DNA from: an uncultured Pseudomonadota bacterium
Lineage (GTDB): Bacteria > Pseudomonadota > Gammaproteobacteria > Enterobacterales > Succinivibrionaceae
Direction: 5' to 3'
Length of the DNA: 50,418 nucleotides
Assembly: GCA_900319705.1 (NCBI GenBank)
Contig: ONPL01000002.1
Location: 1-50,418, forward strand
The position numbers and the translations under genes were made by a program. The notes under the pieces were generated by a model. The model ran no database searches. It worked only from the letters and a program-made list of their open reading frames with translations, and was not told the origin of the DNA. This document shows positions 1 through 8,486 of this stretch, in pieces; position 1 is the first letter of the stretch; the number at the start of each line of letters is the position of its first letter.

Positions 1-1
1 T

Positions 2-2851
2 GCTTCTTGCAGCGAAAAGATTCGTAAATACATTGCTCCTGAAGGCAAGTCAATAGAAGGTTTCTCTGTTATTGTTAATAACGGCGGTAACGGCAAACAA
101 ACCGGTGATGGTAATGTATTTACCCAGAAGAAAGCATGTCTGAGAATTACAAATGAAAGTGACGGCGAAGGTAAGATATACAAGTCAGAATTTGTTACTG
201 CCCGTGAATGCGGTGTATCCGTAGAAGGACTTCCATCAGAAATTCCTTTCGATGTTTATGTTACAGAAAATGGTACTAGAGTTGCCGATGGCGGAACTAT
301 ATCAATCAATGAACTGTCCGGCAAGGAAGAAACTGGTTACACTGTTGTAACTCTTCTTATCAGCGGTGTGAACGTGTCTGCAGAAACAACCGGTAAATAC
401 TGGTTCGGTGACAATGAATCCTCTGCAGTAGAGTTCAAGAACGGTGAAAAGATTAAAATCGGAGCCAACATCAAACTCAATGACGGCGATACAAAAGAAA
501 CCGAACTTCACGTTAGCTATGGTGAAGGAGACGACTATGTAACTTCAAGCTACAAGGTTAAAAAATCCTATTCATCCAAGGACGATACCTGCCGTCTCAA
601 CAAGCAGGAACAGACCCTCGGTGCAACCTACAGCAGCGAAAGTACAACCTTCAGAATCTGGTCTCCTGCATCTAGCGATGTGAGTGTAACCGTCAACGGT
701 GCTACCTATGAAATGACCAAAGCTTCAATCGATTGCTACTCAGATGTTTATGAAGTTAAAGTTGACGGTGATTTAGTTGGCAAGACTTACCAGTTCACTG
801 TTGACGGCAAGGCTGTACGCGATCCTTATGGAAGAATGGTTGAAGGAAGCAACAGCAACGCCAATATTGTGATGGATCTGAGCAAATCAGATCCTGAAGG
901 CGGCTGGGAAAAAGCGCCAGAGTTAAAGAACAGAGAAGATTCTATCGTATACGAAGTTCATGTTCGCGACTTCACCATCGATGATTCTTCCGGTGTTGCT
1001 TCTGATAAGAAAGGCCGTTACCTCGGTATGGTACAAACCGGTACATCATACAACGGTATTAAGACCGGTATCGATCATTTGAAAGAACTCGGTGTAACCC
1101 ACGTTCAGCTGCAGCCAATCTACGATTATGCAACCTGTTCCGATGTAGATTCACAGAATAACAGCTGCTACAACTGGGGTTATGATCCATGGAACTACAA
1201 TGTACCTGAAGATCGCTACTCATCTGTATTCGGAACAGACAAGTATGACATGAAGATTCAGGAAGTTAAGACCATGATCAACGAACTGCACAAAAACGGC
1301 ATTCGTGTAATTATGGACGTTGTATACAACCATACATTCGATAAATCTGTATTCGAAAATATTACCAGCAAGTACTATAACAAAGATGATTTGTCAGGAT
1401 GCGGAAACTCCATCGATGCAGTAAACAACATGGTATGGATGATGATCCGTGATTCTCTGGATTACTGGGTAACCGAATACCACATCGACGGTTTCAGATT
1501 TGACCTGGTTGGTGCATTCAGCATGAAGGATTACTCAGACTGGGGCGTATACCTCAACAAACAGCATCCTGATGCAAATTTGGTTATTTACGGTGAACCG
1601 TGGACCGGTGGCAGCGGAGATCTGGCTGATAAATCACAGGGTGTTCGTACTGGTGTAATGTATACTCAGGATGCAGATGCTCACGTTGGCGCATTCAATA
1701 ACAGAATCAGAAACTGTCTGAAAGGTTCTAGCGACAACGCTGATGCCTTAGGCTTTATCTTTGACAAGCTGAATGACGGTTGGGATGACAATGGTTCTGA
1801 TGAAAACGACAGCAAAGAGCAATTAACCAAGCATAACAAAGAGTGTGTGTTCATGGGTATGAAAGCCGGTGTTCGTCATGAAGACGCAACCGGTACAGAT
1901 GAATGGTCTGCACAGGGCTTCTCAGATCCTGAACAGGCTGTATCATATATTACTGCTCACGATAACCTGGCACTTCGCGACAAGATTGAAGCAGCCGGTA
2001 TTAAGGATGAAGAAGCAAAGAAACTGCAGGTTTATGCTCACAGTATTCTGATGGCAAGCCAGGGTATTTCATTCATTCACGGCGGTGAAGAGTTCGGTAG
2101 AACCAAGGCTGCAGCTAAGAATGATACCGAAAGCCCAATCCACAACACCTACAAGACCACCACAGGTGCAAACGACTTCAAGTGGGATCTGAAAGCAGGT
2201 GAATGGCAGAAGGTTAATGACGCCTATGCAGCATACATCAAGATGAGAAAAGATCATCCTGCATTCCGCATGACTACTGCTAAGGATATCTTTGCCAACG
2301 TAACTCTTGATGAAGCAAGTACCGACAGTGTTGTAATTATCAATATCAACGGTCAAGCTGTAAAAGACAGTTGGAACAAGATCAAGGTTGTTATGAACAG
2401 TACAAAGGATGCAGCTACTGTTACCGGTATCGACGGTATGACTAAGGTTGCAGACGGATATACTGTAGGCGACACTGTTGATCAGAACTCTTCTGCTGCT
2501 CCACAGGCTATGTCTATTTGGGTTAAGGAGGCTGATGAGTCCGAATCTCAGTTTACATCAATGGAAGTTCGTGGTATTACAAGCTGGAACGAAGGCGATG
2601 CAATGATCCTTAAGGATGGTAAGTGGGTTTCACAAACCTATGACCTCCAAGAAGGAACTGAGTTCAAGATTGTTACCAACGGAACCGGCTGGGGCAACGA
2701 TGACAACATCTATGGCGATTGTTCTAACAATAAGACTTTAGCATCTGTAACATCTGGTTGCGGCGATAATGCTAAATCTGATAAAGCTGGAAAATATCAG
2801 ATTTATGTTGATGAGCAAACCATGACATGGGAACTTGTTGCTGTGCAGTAA
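2..2851 (+). CDS. Type I pullulanase (GH13), 5' end outside the window
   Basis: Debranching enzyme that hydrolyses alpha-1,6 links in pullulan, starch or glycogen, probably exported or surface-bound. The reading frame is open from the first complete codon, so the start and any signal peptide lie upstream; 949 residues are visible. A CBM48-like module (LGATYSS, TFRIWSP) lies around visible residues 205-290. The catalytic barrel follows, with the pullulanase hallmark YNWGYDP, region I DVVYNH, region II GFRFDL (nucleophile Asp at nt 1502-1504), region III YGEPW (acid Glu) and region IV AHDN. About 105 C-terminal residues after the barrel (from about nt 2530) form a separate Gly/Asn/Cys-containing domain that looks like a starch-binding beta-sandwich; that assignment is inference. 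The first 200 visible residues look like further beta-rich accessory modules. A terminator follows the stop. Confidence 0.9.
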   Translation, partial: ASCSEKIRKYIAPEGKSIEGFSVIVNNGGNGKQTGDGNVFTQKKACLRITNESDGEGKIYKSEFVTARECGVSVEGLPSEIPFDVYVTENGTRVADGGTISINELSGKEETGYTVVTLLISGVNVSAETTGKYWFGDNESSAVEFKNGEKIKIGANIKLNDGDTKETELHVSYGEGDDYVTSSYKVKKSYSSKDDTCRLNKQEQTLGATYSSESTTFRIWSPASSDVSVTVNGATYEMTKASIDCYSDVYEVKVDGDLVGKTYQFTVDGKAVRDPYGRMVEGSNSNANIVMDLSKSDPEGGWEKAPELKNREDSIVYEVHVRDFTIDDSSGVASDKKGRYLGMVQTGTSYNGIKTGIDHLKELGVTHVQLQPIYDYATCSDVDSQNNSCYNWGYDPWNYNVPEDRYSSVFGTDKYDMKIQEVKTMINELHKNGIRVIMDVVYNHTFDKSVFENITSKYYNKDDLSGCGNSIDAVNNMVWMMIRDSLDYWVTEYHIDGFRFDLVGAFSMKDYSDWGVYLNKQHPDANLVIYGEPWTGGSGDLADKSQGVRTGVMYTQDADAHVGAFNNRIRNCLKGSSDNADALGFIFDKLNDGWDDNGSDENDSKEQLTKHNKECVFMGMKAGVRHEDATGTDEWSAQGFSDPEQAVSYITAHDNLALRDKIEAAGIKDEEAKKLQVYAHSILMASQGISFIHGGEEFGRTKAAAKNDTESPIHNTYKTTTGANDFKWDLKAGEWQKVNDAYAAYIKMRKDHPAFRMTTAKDIFANVTLDEASTDSVVIININGQAVKDSWNKIKVVMNSTKDAATVTGIDGMTKVADGYTVGDTVDQNSSAAPQAMSIWVKEADESESQFTSMEVRGITSWNEGDAMILKDGKWVSQTYDLQEGTEFKIVTNGTGWGNDDNIYGDCSNNKTLASVTSGCGDNAKSDKAGKYQIYVDEQTMTWELVAVQ

Positions 2852-2900
2852 TTTGTTCAAATAGTAATTACCAGAATCATTAAAATGTCATAAGTTATGT

Positions 2901-2934
2901 AAAAGATCCGGAAAAATTTGTCTGGATCTTTTTT
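2901..2934 (+). terminator. Rho-independent terminator after the pullulanase gene
   Basis: A 9-bp perfect stem (AAAAGATCC paired with GGATCTTTT) around a 14-nt loop ends in a T run about 50 bases after the pullulanase stop. The A/T pairs at its base would let it act weakly in both directions. Confidence 0.75.
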
Positions 2935-3102
2935 ATCCGTATATCCCCAAAAATTCCCAAACTATCCACCTAATCAAAACTGTTCAAAATCATTGATTCC
3001 CCAAAATCAACTTCAAAAAAATAGGTTATATTAGCTTCGCCAATATAGTAAAATAGGCCCTAAAACGTATTTACAACGGTTCATCAATCAAAGGGTTAAC
3101 AA

Positions 3103-3705
3103 ATGAGTTCTCTGGCAATCTTTATTCTTACAACTTTTAATGTACTCATCAGTTTCTTTATCATGCGTGTGTGGTGTCAGTATCTGAGAGTAAGTACCAA
3201 CAATGTCGTTGCAAGATCAATCCTGCTTGTAACAAGAATTCCTGTTGCACTGTTGGGAAACAAGGTTTCAAGAGGGATCAATCTGTCCGCCTGCGGTGCG
3301 GTTGTAATACTGACAATAGCAAAACTGCTGACAGAATATTATGTTCTGTTTGATCTCGGAGAAAATATAGCAGAAAGCGGTTCTGCACTTACCTATCTGA
3401 TCTACTACGTATTAAAGCCATGTATGTTTATCATAAAGATGAGCGCAATTGTTTTAATCACCGTATGTATCGTGGATGCAATTCTTTCATGGTTCGGTCC
3501 AAGTCCGATCAAGTACATGAGTTCAAGTCTGCTGATGCCGATTTACCGTCAGATGAGAAAGTTTATACCTCCAATCGGCATGGTTGATATTACCCCGATG
3601 ATCCTTCTTTTCGGCCTTTATTTACTTGAATATCTGGTTGAAACATTATTAAGTCAGATGTTTTCAGCTTCCTTTGCATTCTTCCTGTGCTCTGCGCTGG
3701 TATAG
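3103..3705 (+). CDS. yggT: YggT family integral membrane protein
   Basis: A 200-residue polytopic membrane protein with two YggT repeats, each a pair of hydrophobic segments. The second repeat shows the family signature around DAILSWFGPSP and PIYRQMRKFIPPIGMVDITPM. In Escherichia coli yggT lies beside yggS and yggU; its role is not settled, with osmotic or cation stress proposed. AAGGG lies 7 bases before the ATG. yggU begins 9 bases after the stop, so the two are probably co-transcribed. No yggS or proC precedes it here. Confidence 0.88.
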   Translation: MSSLAIFILTTFNVLISFFIMRVWCQYLRVSTNNVVARSILLVTRIPVALLGNKVSRGINLSACGAVVILTIAKLLTEYYVLFDLGENIAESGSALTYLIYYVLKPCMFIIKMSAIVLITVCIVDAILSWFGPSPIKYMSSSLLMPIYRQMRKFIPPIGMVDITPMILLFGLYLLEYLVETLLSQMFSASFAFFLCSALV

Positions 3706-3714
3706 GGACTAAAA

Positions 3715-3999
3715 TTGGAACTTATACTGTCACTGGTTATACAGCCCAAAGCCAGCCGGGATCAGATAGTCGGATGGCTCGGCGATGAAATCAAGGTTGC
3801 CATCACCGCCCCTCCGGTTGACGGGAAGGCGAATGAGCATTTACGCAGATATATAGCCAAAATCTGCGGAACCTCCTTCGGAAAGGTGACAGTAGTCAAA
3901 GGAGAAACCAACCGCCATAAGACTGTGAAAATCGAGGATTACAAAAAAATCCCACCCGAGCTTGATACACTGCTGAAAGAAAAGCAGAACGGCCACTGA
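3715..3999 (+). CDS. yggU: YggU / DUF167 (UPF0235) family protein
   Basis: A 94-residue soluble protein with the DUF167 signature: [12 protein letters not shown] near the N-terminus, then [12 protein letters not shown] and the Lys/Gly-rich [14 protein letters not shown]. The biochemical role of the family is unknown. The start is TTG with AGGGA 6 bases upstream; there is no in-frame ATG before the conserved region, so TTG is the best choice. It sits directly behind yggT, the same pairing as in E. coli. Confidence 0.87.
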   Translation: MELILSLVIQPKASRDQIVGWLGDEIKVAITAPPVDGKANEHLRRYIAKICGTSFGKVTVVKGETNRHKTVKIEDYKKIPPELDTLLKEKQNGH

Positions 4000-4339
4000 T
4001 CTGATAATCAGCATATCAGCAATAACTTCGCATCCTCCACAACAGTAGCTGTTCATACTCAACACTCTCTTTTTTCACCGGCAGCAATCTCACTACCTGA
4101 TCTGAAAACAGTTTCCGGACATCTTTACGATCATCATTTATCCCCTTGTTCTGCAAGGGTTGCGCCCAGTAATTAAAGTTGCAAAAACTGTACTAAAAAA
4201 CTACAATAAGCTTTATCAAAATTGTGATCTGAGATCGTTTTTCTCGTTCATAATAGTTGGCCGACTAACAATTAATTCATATTTTTACAATGACCGGGTG
4301 CAAAGCCCGCAACTTGCAGTTGAAAAACGGAATAACACA
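4000..4339 (+). other. Non-coding gap and valS leader
   Basis: 340 bases without a convincing gene. A GC-containing hairpin (CCCTTG, 5-nt loop, CAAGGG) at 4143-4159 lacks a T tract but may mark the end of the yggT-yggU transcript. A good sigma70 promoter lies at 4179-4207. The downstream 125 bases form a long valS leader with a possible small stem near 4296-4320, where TGCAA and TTGCA are complementary. The valS frame stays open through part of this leader, but it lacks conserved ValS sequence and lies partly upstream of the promoter. Confidence 0.5.
4179..4207 (+). promoter_or_regulatory. Predicted sigma70 promoter of valS
   Basis: TTGCAA and TACAAT are separated by exactly 17 bases. Transcription would begin near 4214, giving a leader of about 125 bases before the valS ATG. 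Predicted by eye. Confidence 0.6.
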
Positions 4340-7198
4340 ATGGAAAAAACTTTTGATTCAAAAGCCATAGAACAGAAAATTTATCAGAACTGGGAATCCC
4401 GGGGATATTTCAAGCCTAACGGCAATCCGGATGCACCAACCTACTGTATCATGCTGCCACCTCCGAATGTAACCGGCAGTCTGCACATGGGTCATGCCTT
4501 CCAGCAGACCATCATGGATACGCTGATCCGCTACAGAAGAATGAACGGTGACAATACACTGTGGCAGGCAGGTACCGACCATGCCGGTATTGCAACCCAG
4601 ATGGTGGTGGAAAGAAAAATTGCTGCAGAGGAAAAGAAAACCCGTCAGGATTACGGACGCGAAGCTTTCATCGATAAAATCTGGCAGTGGAAGGAACAGT
4701 CCGGCGGCACCATCACCAGACAGATGAGAAGACTCGGTGATTCCGTTGACTGGACCCGTGAACGTTTCACCATGGATCCGGGAATGTCCCGTGCAGTACT
4801 GGAAGTGTTTGTCCGTCTCTATGAGGAAGATCTGATTTACCGCGGAAAGAGACTGGTTAACTGGGATCCAAAACTGCGCACTGCAATTTCCGATCTGGAA
4901 GTTGAAAACAAGGAAATCAAGAGCCACATGTGGCATCTGCGTTATCCGCTGGCTGACGGAGCTGTAACCAACGAGGGAAAGGACTACCTGGTAGTAGCCA
5001 CCACCCGTCCGGAAACAATGCTCGGTGATACCGCAGTGGCAGTAAACAGCAACGATCCACGCTACAAAGATCTGATCGGCAAGTATGTAATGTTGCCGCT
5101 GGTAAACCGCAGAATACCGGTAGTAGGCGATGAACATGCCGATATGGAAAAGGGAACCGGTTGCGTAAAAATCACTCCTGCCCACGATTTCAACGATAAT
5201 GAAGTAGGCAAGCGCCACAATCTTCCGATGATCAACGTTCTTACCGAAGATGCCTGCATCCGCAGCGAAGCCGAAGTATTCAATACCAACGGCGAACCTT
5301 CATCCGAATACTCAGGATTCATACCTGAGGAATACCGCGGACTGGAACGTTATGAAGCCAGAAAGGCAATCGTTGCAAAATTTGAAGAACTCGGTCTTTT
5401 GGAAAAAATAGAAGATCACGTACTTCAGCAGCCTTACGGTGACCGCGGCGGGGTTCCTATTGAACCGATGCTGACCGATCAGTGGTATGTAAGAGCTTCA
5501 ATCCTTGCCAAACCTGCAATCGAAGCGGTTGAAGACGGCAGGATCCAGTTCGTACCAAAGGCGTATGAGAACATGTACTTTTCCTGGATGAAGAACATTC
5601 AGGACTGGTGTATTTCACGCCAGTTATGGTGGGGACACAGAATTCCTGCCTGGTATGATGAAAAGGGAAATGTTTATGTTGCCCGCAATGAAGAAGAGGC
5701 AAGAAAGAAACACAACCTCGATGCTTCAGTAAAACTGCGTCAGGATGAGGATGTTCTGGATACCTGGTTCAGTTCAGGCCTGTGGACTTTCTCCACCCTC
5801 GGCTGGCCTGATAAAACTCCGGAGCTGAAAACCTACCACCCTACCAATGTTCTGGTAACAGGTTTTGATATTATATTCTTCTGGGTTGCCCGCATGATCA
5901 TGATGACCATGCACTTTATGAAGGATGAAAACGGCAACAGTCAGGTTCCGTTCAAGACCGTATATGTAACCGGTCTGATCCGCGATGAAGAAGGTCAGAA
6001 GATGAGTAAATCCAAAGGAAACGTGCTTGATCCTCTGGATATGATCGACGGTATCACCATTGATGCACTGGTTGCAAAACGTACCGGCAACATGATGCAG
6101 CCTCAGATGGCGGAAAAAATTGCCAAGAGAACCCGCAAACAGTTTGCTGACGGTATTGAAGCACACGGTACCGATGCACTCAGATTCACCCTGGCGGCTC
6201 TTGCCTCCACCGGTAGAGATATCAACTGGGATATGAAGCGCCTCGAAGGCTACCGCAATTTCTGCAACAAACTGTGGAATGCCAGCCGCTATGTTCTGAT
6301 GAATGCAGAAAACAGAAAGATCACCACCCCTGACAGCAGTGCGCTGACACTTGCCGACAGATGGATCCTTTCACGTCTGCAGATCGCAATCAGAGATGTT
6401 CGTGCAGCCTTTGACAACTACCGCTTTGACCAGGCGGCAGCGGTAATATACGAATTCATCTGGAATGAATTCTGCGACTGGTACCTTGAATTAACCAAAC
6501 CGGTACTTAAATCAGGCAGTGCAGAAAACCAGAACGCAACCCTCCACACCCTGCTTAAGGTATTGGAAACCTTGCTGCGCCTGTCTCATCCGATCATTCC
6601 GTTCATTACCGAGGAAATCTGGCAGAACGTTGCTCCGCTTGTTAATGAAAACTTCAGCAGCGGTTCAACCATCATGCTTCAGAGCTACCCAGAATTTGAT
6701 GAAAGTTCCGTTGACAGCCAGGTTATGAAACAGCTGGATTTCATTAAACAGTTCATCATCAATGTTAGAAATGTACGTGCTGAACTGCAGGTTTCTCCAA
6801 GCGTAAAACTCAACGTTCTACTCAAGGCAACCGAAGCTGATGCCCAGACAACCAGAGAGAATGAAGAATTCATCAAGGCACTGGCCAACCTCGAGTCAGT
6901 AACCATCCTGGATGCAAATGCTGAAAAACCGCTGTCCATCACCAAGCTGGTGGGTGAAACAGAAATGTTAATCCCTATGGCGGGACTGATTGACAAGGAA
7001 GCAGAACTTAAGCGTCTGGACAAGGAAATTGCCAAACTGATCGGTGAATGCGACCGCATCAACAAGAAACTTGGCAATGAAGCCTTTGTGGCCAAAGCTC
7101 CGGCCGAGGTTATCGCCAAGGAAAAGGAAAAGCTTGCCGGATATGAAACTCAGAAGCAGAAACTGCAGGATCAGTATCAGTCAATTCAAAATCTGTAA
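4340..7198 (+). CDS. valS: Valyl-tRNA synthetase
   Basis: Class I aminoacyl-tRNA synthetase that charges tRNA-Val and edits misactivated threonine. The ATG at 4340 gives 952 residues, against 951 in E. coli, and puts the HIGH motif (HMGH) at residues 49-52 and KMSKS at 554-558, the expected position. An open extension back to 4160 would add 60 residues unlike any ValS and is rejected. The editing (CP1) domain lies between the two motifs, with [12 protein letters not shown] and the [15 protein letters not shown] block. After the anticodon-binding domain comes the C-terminal coiled-coil arm, with a Lys/Glu-rich heptad pattern over the last 65 residues. The usual gamma neighbours pepA and holC are not upstream. 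Confidence 0.98.
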   Translation: MEKTFDSKAIEQKIYQNWESRGYFKPNGNPDAPTYCIMLPPPNVTGSLHMGHAFQQTIMDTLIRYRRMNGDNTLWQAGTDHAGIATQMVVERKIAAEEKKTRQDYGREAFIDKIWQWKEQSGGTITRQMRRLGDSVDWTRERFTMDPGMSRAVLEVFVRLYEEDLIYRGKRLVNWDPKLRTAISDLEVENKEIKSHMWHLRYPLADGAVTNEGKDYLVVATTRPETMLGDTAVAVNSNDPRYKDLIGKYVMLPLVNRRIPVVGDEHADMEKGTGCVKITPAHDFNDNEVGKRHNLPMINVLTEDACIRSEAEVFNTNGEPSSEYSGFIPEEYRGLERYEARKAIVAKFEELGLLEKIEDHVLQQPYGDRGGVPIEPMLTDQWYVRASILAKPAIEAVEDGRIQFVPKAYENMYFSWMKNIQDWCISRQLWWGHRIPAWYDEKGNVYVARNEEEARKKHNLDASVKLRQDEDVLDTWFSSGLWTFSTLGWPDKTPELKTYHPTNVLVTGFDIIFFWVARMIMMTMHFMKDENGNSQVPFKTVYVTGLIRDEEGQKMSKSKGNVLDPLDMIDGITIDALVAKRTGNMMQPQMAEKIAKRTRKQFADGIEAHGTDALRFTLAALASTGRDINWDMKRLEGYRNFCNKLWNASRYVLMNAENRKITTPDSSALTLADRWILSRLQIAIRDVRAAFDNYRFDQAAAVIYEFIWNEFCDWYLELTKPVLKSGSAENQNATLHTLLKVLETLLRLSHPIIPFITEEIWQNVAPLVNENFSSGSTIMLQSYPEFDESSVDSQVMKQLDFIKQFIINVRNVRAELQVSPSVKLNVLLKATEADAQTTRENEEFIKALANLESVTILDANAEKPLSITKLVGETEMLIPMAGLIDKEAELKRLDKEIAKLIGECDRINKKLGNEAFVAKAPAEVIAKEKEKLAGYETQKQKLQDQYQSIQNL

Positions 7199-7239
7199 CC
7201 TGAACCGGTTGAAAACTTTTTAGTTACATTTAATAATAG

Positions 7240-7272
7240 AAACCTCCCAGTTTAATATTGGGGGGTTTTTTA
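7240..7272 (+). terminator. Terminator after valS
   Basis: AAACCTCCC pairs with a GGGGGGTTT stretch through one G-U pair, followed directly by a T run, 42 bases after the valS stop. Confidence 0.8.
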
Positions 7273-7299
7273 GTTATTCAGGGAATGATTTGATAACAT

Positions 7300-7896
7300 A
7301 TGAACGGACAATCCTCTATTTTTTCCTACAAGAGTCTGACTATAGATGAAAACGGCTGGTTTAATGAATGTTCCAGAATCCCAAGTCCGCATTTCAACGA
7401 GCGCCCGCAGCAGGATGATATCTCACTGCTGGTGATCCACAACATCAGCCTGCCTCCAGGCAAATTCGGCGGACCGTTTATCACAGATCTGTTTTTAGGA
7501 AAGCTAGATCCGTCAGTCGATCCCTATTTTGAACAAATTTACCAGCTTGAGGTTTCCTCCCACTGCCTCATCCGCAGAACCGGTGAAATAATACAGTACG
7601 TTTCTTTTTATGATCGGGCCTGGCACGCCGGAAAATCCACTTATGAGGGCAGGGACAGGTGTAACGACTTCTCCATCGGTATTGAACTGGAGGGCACTGA
7701 TATACAGCCGTATACGCAGCAGCAGTACGCCTCACTGATCCTTGCCACTGAATCAATTAAACAGCGGTTTACCGGCATTACCAACAGCAGGATAACCGGC
7801 CACTGCAATATCGCTCCGGATCGAAAAACTGATCCAGGGAGTTCATTTGATTGGAACTTTTATTTAAAAAGTTTATCTAACTGTGTAGAACAATAA
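7300..7896 (+). CDS. ampD: 1,6-anhydro-N-acetylmuramyl-L-alanine amidase AmpD
   Basis: Cytoplasmic zinc amidase of peptidoglycan recycling. It cuts the peptide from anhydro-muropeptides imported from the wall; in several Gram-negatives its loss raises AmpR-driven beta-lactamase expression. 198 residues, slightly longer than E. coli AmpD (183). Zinc ligands of the amidase_2 fold are visible: His47 in VIHNIS, His168 in TGHCNIAPDRKTDPG and Asp178 in the same block. The YQLEVSSHCLIRRTGEI core and AWHAGKS are also typical. The start is ATG at 7300. No ampE follows; the next gene begins 16 bases after the stop. Confidence 0.95.
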   Translation: MNGQSSIFSYKSLTIDENGWFNECSRIPSPHFNERPQQDDISLLVIHNISLPPGKFGGPFITDLFLGKLDPSVDPYFEQIYQLEVSSHCLIRRTGEIIQYVSFYDRAWHAGKSTYEGRDRCNDFSIGIELEGTDIQPYTQQQYASLILATESIKQRFTGITNSRITGHCNIAPDRKTDPGSSFDWNFYLKSLSNCVEQ

Positions 7897-7912
7897 AAAC
7901 AAAGGAGTGTAC

Positions 7913-8278
7913 ATGAAAAAAACAATTTCGATTTTTTTCCCGTTGTTCTTTGCATTGTGTACTTTTTGCGAAAGTGCAAACGCTGATGTCAGAATAGGAT
8001 TACCTAGGGTTACCGTTCCTATTTCACCGGATATCCGTGTTGTACCTCAGCCTCAGTACGTAGAACCTACCATCGTAGTGCCTCTACCTGGATACTACTA
8101 TTATGATTATCCGGGATATTACTATCCGAGATATTATTATCCTAGACACTACCGTTACGGTCCTCCTCCAAGGCACCATCATCACCATCATTACGGACCT
8201 CCTCCAAGACACCACGGCGGTCATGGCGGACCGCACGGTGGTCACCATGGCGGCCATCACGGCGGACATCATCGATAA
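7913..8278 (+). CDS. Small exported Tyr/Pro- and His/Gly-rich protein
   Basis: I do not recognise a named family. The ATG at 7913 follows an AAAGGAG ribosome site by 5 bases; a GTG two codons earlier overlaps that site and is unlikely. The 121-residue product has a clear Sec signal peptide (MKKT, hydrophobic core, SANA cleavage site near residue 24). A short region of about 40 residues rich in Val and Pro follows, then a Tyr-rich stretch (YYYYDYPGYYYPRYYYPRHY) and a tail of about 50 residues built from GPPPRHH and GGHHGGH blocks ending in HHR. The His/Gly tail resembles metal-binding low-complexity tails, so periplasmic or surface metal binding is possible but unproven. It lies 16 bases behind ampD and is closed by a strong terminator. 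Confidence 0.75.
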   Translation: MKKTISIFFPLFFALCTFCESANADVRIGLPRVTVPISPDIRVVPQPQYVEPTIVVPLPGYYYYDYPGYYYPRYYYPRHYRYGPPPRHHHHHHYGPPPRHHGGHGGPHGGHHGGHHGGHHR

Positions 8279-8300
8279 TCTGATGATTTGATGTTCTGCG

Positions 8301-8330
8301 ATCCCCGGCAAGTCAGCCGGGGATTTTTTT
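8301..8330 (+). terminator. Strong terminator after the His-rich protein gene
   Basis: A 9-bp perfect GC-rich stem (ATCCCCGGC with GCCGGGGAT) around a 6-nt loop, followed by seven Ts. Confidence 0.9.
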
Positions 8331-8353
8331 ACCGCGAATAACGTTTAAATCAG

Positions 8354-8382
8354 TTCGCACTTAACCCTAAATTGCTTATAAT
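8354..8382 (+). promoter_or_regulatory. Predicted promoter of acnB
   Basis: TTCGCA and a perfect TATAAT are 17 bases apart. Transcription would start near 8389, about 100 bases before the acnB start codon. Predicted by eye; no operator is evident. Confidence 0.5.
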
Positions 8383-8486
8383 AACGGTACTGATCAGCGC
8401 CGGCTCCGGCCGGATTATTACAGCAGCTGACTACGATTTACCTGAATTATTTTAATAAACAAAATATTATCTCAAAGGAGTCCCAC

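Noticed and set aside
2935..3102. A/T-rich gap before yggT with a TATATT/AATATA dyad at 3027-3047
   Set aside because: The 6-bp A/T-only arms are easily met by chance in such a region, and no clear promoter pair goes with them.
4160..4339. 60-residue N-terminal extension of ValS
   Set aside because: It is unlike any ValS and lies partly upstream of the predicted promoter; the ATG at 4340 gives the normal length and motif positions.
4358..5218. Minus-strand open frame of 286 codons
   Set aside because: It is fully antisense to valS, whose motifs are intact; composition looks like a shadow and there is no homology I recognise.
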